Shown: positions 44,649 through 47,069 of the stretch, piece by piece
Position numbering within the stretch: the first letter of the stretch is position 1
Layout of the letters: each line of letters opens with the position of its first letter
Notes under the pieces: model-generated
Database searches by the model: none
Told to the model about the DNA's origin: nothing
The model's input: only the letters and a program-made list of their open reading frames with translations
Program-made: the position numbers and the translations under genes
DNA from: Verrucomicrobiota bacterium
GTDB lineage: Bacteria > Verrucomicrobiota > Verrucomicrobiia > Chthoniobacterales > UBA10450
Reading direction: 5' to 3'
DNA: 47,069 nt
NCBI GenBank assembly: GCA_003219195.1
Contig: QHPX01000083.1
Span: 1-47,069 of the forward strand

Positions 44649-45026
44649 TCAGGGGTTGCTGAAAAGTCTGGCCATGTCCATTTTCATCGCACGTGTCAGT
44701 TGCGAGAGTCGGGCATGACGAGCATGGCTCAGCTCATCTGTCCGCGGCGTGCCCGGACTGGATAAACGCACTTGCCAAAACAAGCGTACCAATTCTTTCA
44801 ATTTATTGTCATCGACGAATTTCCGTGGAAATCGACGGCGCTGACTCTCAGTTAGGCGAGCCCGTTTCGCGCGCAAGGCCAAGAACAGCCCGACCGAAAC
44901 GGACGTGCTCGCAAAGAGGCTAAACAGGATTCCGAACTGCAGGACCAGCTTGTATTCAACCCAAACCGCGCTCGCGCAGAACACGACCAGGGAAATGAAG
45001 GCAATCATTTGTTTTATTGTTTTCAT
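44649..45026 (-). CDS. small two-pass membrane protein
   Basis: 125 residues from ATG 45026. Two hydrophobic helices (QMIAFISLVVFCASAVWV and FGILFSLFASTSVSVGLFLAL) are followed by a basic cytosolic tail. I do not recognise the family. It is the first gene after the palindrome at 45072 and leads to rrf2 and the porin gene. Confidence 0.65.
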   Translation of the reverse strand: MKTIKQMIAFISLVVFCASAVWVEYKLVLQFGILFSLFASTSVSVGLFLALRAKRARLTESQRRRFPRKFVDDNKLKELVRLFWQVRLSSPGTPRTDELSHARHARLSQLTRAMKMDMARLFSNP

Positions 45027-45324
45027 CTCAGGTTTTCAGTTGGCATCATCAATCTAAATGTCTATCAATATAGTATAGATTCGCTCGAATCTCTACTAAT
45101 CTAATATGGTTTGCAAGCTTTTTTTGATATTTTTTTGACTGGCCCCGCCCGATCGTCCGAGAGGGAGAAAATCGCGGTCACATCCCCTCGGCTGAAGAAT
45201 GACGGAAAGGGAATGGAGTCTAGGGGATTATCCAAAGCATTCGCCTTTGGCTCCCGGCTCTGATCCTCGCTCTGAACCCCGCGCTCCGCGTCCCCACCGG
45301 TCGAGAAGGAGCAAACGCCAAATG
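45027..45324. other. promoter region of the rrf2-porin unit and intergenic sequence
   Basis: No gene is seen. The left 100 bases are AT-rich and carry the palindrome at 45072-45097, and a T-rich tract at 45118-45137. The rest shows no repeats or structure I can name. Confidence 0.5.
45072..45097. promoter_or_regulatory. 26-base palindrome, candidate Rrf2 operator
   Basis: Arms AGTATAGATTCG and CGAATCTCTACT around CT form a near-perfect inverted repeat (one mismatch in twelve). It lies 46 bases upstream of the first gene of the rrf2 unit in an AT-rich promoter region, where autoregulation by an Rrf2 protein would be expected. Confidence 0.5.
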
Positions 45325-45573
45325 TTATAGCCGCTTCTTTATAAACGCTCTGCCTGAGGCGGATTTCAGATAGCGCTCGAGAGCTCTGGCGCGCTCTGAG
45401 TCTGAGAGGGCAAGATATGTCTTAATTCGCCACGGTCTCCATTTTGTCGTGTGCGGGACTCGTCCTGCATTGTGCTGGCCCAACCTGGCACGGAGATCCG
45501 ACGTTCTTCCAATGTAAAACCGGTCAGCGCAAGCTTCACTCTGCAGTATATACAGATAGATAAATCGGCCCAT
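45325..45573 (-). CDS. GIY-YIG nuclease domain protein
   Basis: 82 residues, a single domain. IYLYILQS and RFYIGRTSDLRARLGQHN give the GIY-YIG-type strands (Tyr and Tyr-Ile-Gly with Arg), and ALERYLKSASGRAFIKKR holds the conserved Glu and C-terminal Lys/Arg. Such stand-alone proteins (YhbQ/URI type) have poorly defined roles in DNA processing. ATG 45573. It lies near tRNA-Ala on the same strand. Confidence 0.85.
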   Translation of the reverse strand: MGRFIYLYILQSEACADRFYIGRTSDLRARLGQHNAGRVPHTTKWRPWRIKTYLALSDSERARALERYLKSASGRAFIKKRL

Positions 45574-45659
45574 ATCTTGAGTGGCTTGCCGAGTCGTAGC
45601 TCGCCGCGCAACTGTGGCAAAGGTAAAACAGGTCCGCCTCCACTAAAGTTACGGCGCGA

Positions 45660-45696
45660 CAGTCTTCGTTCTGCGCTACGCTGCGAGCGAAGACTG
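45660..45696. repeat. hairpin overlapping the 3' end of tRNA-Ala
   Basis: CAGTCTTCG (45660-45668) and CGAAGACTG (45688-45696) are perfect 9-base inverted arms. The right arm includes the discriminator base and last acceptor base of the tRNA. It may act in termination or processing. Confidence 0.5.
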
Positions 45697-45767
45697 GAGC
45701 CTACGGGATTCGAACCCGTGACCTCCTCAATGCCATTGAGGCGCTCTACCAACTGAGCTAAGACCCC
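45695..45767 (-). tRNA. tRNA-Ala(GGC)
   Basis: The minus strand folds as a 73-base class I tRNA: acceptor GGGGTCT pairing with AGGCTCC (with G-U pairs), D arm GCTC/GAGC, anticodon stem CCTCA/TGAGG with loop ATGGCAT (anticodon GGC, alanine), T arm ACGGG-TTCGAAT-CCCGT, discriminator A. CCA is not encoded. Confidence 0.95.
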
Positions 45768-46148
45768 GCTGAAGAATTTCAGATTGTAGGTTCTAGATTG
45801 GCGATTGCAACTAGCGGCGATGAACGCAAACCCGCGGGACCTTTTCGACTGCTACAGCAAGCGCCTCTTTCTCAAGTAGCAATGTGCGCCCAGCGAACGA
45901 CAGACTGTAATCTCGGCCGTTCCACCGCCCGCCTTGCGGTTCCTGACTTGCGTGCGATTCCGGCGAGATAATAGCCTCTCCGTCGTGCGCCACTCCAGCT
46001 CCGGACCCCCACCACTACGATCGCCATATCTCTCCCGCAGGAGACGATTATGCTAATCGAGCAATGGCCTCGAGGCGCCGGTTCAATACGCCTTGCAGCG
46101 GTCGAGACGGACCAACACTCGGTGCCGTATCAGTGATCGTTAGTAATC
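45768..46148. other. intergenic region upstream of tRNA-Ala
   Basis: These 381 bases hold only one weak frame (45811-45993, listed separately). The tRNA promoter and the end of the right-edge gene should be here. I see no repeat or terminator with a T tract. Confidence 0.4.
45811..45993 (-). CDS. possible small hypothetical protein
   Basis: 60 residues from GTG 45993, which has GGAG five bases upstream. The product (ending RTLLLEKEALAVAVEKVPR then VCVHRR) has a plausible strand-helix pattern but no recognised family. The stretch might also be a remnant of a longer gene. Confidence 0.3.
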   Translation of the reverse strand: MAHDGEAIISPESHASQEPQGGRWNGRDYSLSFAGRTLLLEKEALAVAVEKVPRVCVHRR

Positions 46149-47069
46149 CTACCTCAACTTGAAATTCCCGATTCGCGTGCGCCAGTTGAAACTGCTGGTC
46201 GTGTCGTAGTACTCAGTAGTGTACCAGAAAGTGGCATCGTCCACCGGGTCAATGCTCATTGAGCTGTAGTCGCCCCAGCGGTTGCTAGTATCTTGTTGGG
46301 CGCCAGTACCATCGAAGAGATGGGCTTCACCCTGGGCCAGAGTGTTTTTTGGATCGGTCACGAGACGGCCGGCATAGCGGATCTGCGGGAATATACTACT
46401 ACTGGAGGCGCTAAAGCCCACGGCAAGATCTCCGAAGCTATTCATCGCCACACTCCCCATCCAGCGCCAGGTCGTGTCAGGTTGATAGGTGCTCTGCTGA
46501 AACACCCTCACCGGGCCCGCAGTTACGTTGCGCAGCTCAAACCAACGCACCCCTGCCACTCCGCCTGAGCTCACGGTATAGTTTGAGACCACGGATTCAA
46601 AGGTGCCGAAATTGCGATAGGCCAACCGGAACATCAAGCGATCTGCAATGGCATCGAGTTTGCTTGATCCACCAGCCCCCAATTGAGGCACGCAACTGCG
46701 GGTGGTGGGGCAGAGGCGGGTAAAGGCAGCAGCGCGCGGATGAGCGAAGGTGGTAAAAGTCGAATTGCTCGGCGTCGCAAAGTCGACGTGGAAGTGATAA
46801 ACGGTATACCTGCCGTTAGCAGGAAATCCCACGTACGAGTTCGGCGCACCAGTGGGCGGCAATGTGCTGCCGTCCAGGTCGGCAGGCAAGAATGGCGCCA
46901 CGTTGCTCCCCAAGGGGCCGACAGGGCTAACGAACGTAGCTGGCTGCCCGGCTAGCATCATCGCGCGATCGAAGGCAAAAGGCTGAGGACCAAGAAATGC
47001 CGTGCCCAGTGCGTTGAATACGTTAACGCTCATATAATAGGCGTCGGGCCAGACGGCCAGCTTCGGGTA
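46149..47069 (-). CDS. secreted-type hypothetical protein, N-terminus cut off by window edge
   Basis: The frame is open to the right edge (upstream codons read YPKLAVWPDAYY), so the ATG at 47033 is internal. At least 306 residues. GDYSSMSIDPVDDATFWYTTEY, RWMGSVAMNSFGDLAVGFS and RLMFRLAYRNF are landmarks of a large extracellular protein family with propeller-like strands that I know only as uncharacterised. The C-terminus ends RTRIGNFKLR with no sorting tag. Function unknown; likely exported, as the composition (Ser, Thr, Asn, aromatic) suggests. Confidence 0.8.
   Translation of the reverse strand, partial: YPKLAVWPDAYYMSVNVFNALGTAFLGPQPFAFDRAMMLAGQPATFVSPVGPLGSNVAPFLPADLDGSTLPPTGAPNSYVGFPANGRYTVYHFHVDFATPSNSTFTTFAHPRAAAFTRLCPTTRSCVPQLGAGGSSKLDAIADRLMFRLAYRNFGTFESVVSNYTVSSGGVAGVRWFELRNVTAGPVRVFQQSTYQPDTTWRWMGSVAMNSFGDLAVGFSASSSSIFPQIRYAGRLVTDPKNTLAQGEAHLFDGTGAQQDTSNRWGDYSSMSIDPVDDATFWYTTEYYDTTSSFNWRTRIGNFKLR

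Noticed and set aside
45366-45752. Minus-strand 128-residue frame over the GIY-YIG gene and tRNA-Ala
   Set aside because: It runs through a tRNA gene and a real gene in another frame.
1-47069. CRISPR array, insertion sequence, integrase or phage genes
   Set aside because: No regularly spaced repeats, transposase or integrase motifs were seen; the dispersed 12-mer has irregular spacing and both orientations.

Overview
The window is a bacterial chromosome segment of fairly high GC, densely coded. It carries a B12-dependent ribonucleotide reductase, a phosphate/polyphosphate block, an OprP-type porin, an LpxH-like enzyme (so a Gram-negative envelope) and a solitary pseudopilin-type protein. Protein style and the intergenic palindromes suggest a soil Verrucomicrobiota member (Chthoniobacterales-like). 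That is inference; there is no rRNA gene to settle it.

Layout. 1-2330: a secreted-type protein cut by the left edge, two coupled unknown genes and tRNA-Ser(CGA). 2693-7743: nrdJ and a long-chain-type acyl-CoA dehydrogenase. 7.9-22.0 kb: a glycan region with two polyprenyl-phosphate glycosyltransferases, two family-4-like glycosyltransferases, a flippase, a decayed glycosyltransferase, four GT-C membrane enzymes (two with TPR tails) and a type IV pilin-like protein. 22.1-29.0 kb: an ilvC-like gene, a small secreted protein, a TPR protein and uvrA, whose frame is broken near its N-terminus. 29.1-40.7 kb: a phosphate superlocus of a small helical protein, phoB-phoR, pstSCAB-phoU, ppk1, a ppgK-like kinase and sixA, facing a CYTH-CHAD pair. 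40.8-47.1 kb: a small membrane protein, arsC, an LpxH-like phosphoesterase, an Rrf2 regulator with a frame-disrupted OprP-like porin, a GIY-YIG protein, tRNA-Ala(GGC) and a secreted-type protein cut by the right edge.

The most striking signal is not a gene. A non-palindromic 12-mer, AAGATCGACAAT, occurs 13 times exactly and at least 9 more times with one mismatch, on both strands and in several reading frames; chance predicts about 0.006 exact copies. Five exact copies lie in uvrA. Size, density and frame independence resemble the DNA uptake sequences of Neisseria and Haemophilus, so this lineage may have its own uptake-type signal. That is inference; the repeat itself is directly visible.

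Functionally, the 29-41 kb block links phosphate sensing (PhoBR), uptake (Pst), polyphosphate synthesis (Ppk1), likely polyphosphate use (PpgK-like) and CHAD/CYTH/SixA proteins. The glycan region could make a cell-surface polysaccharide or O-glycosylate secreted proteins such as the pilin.
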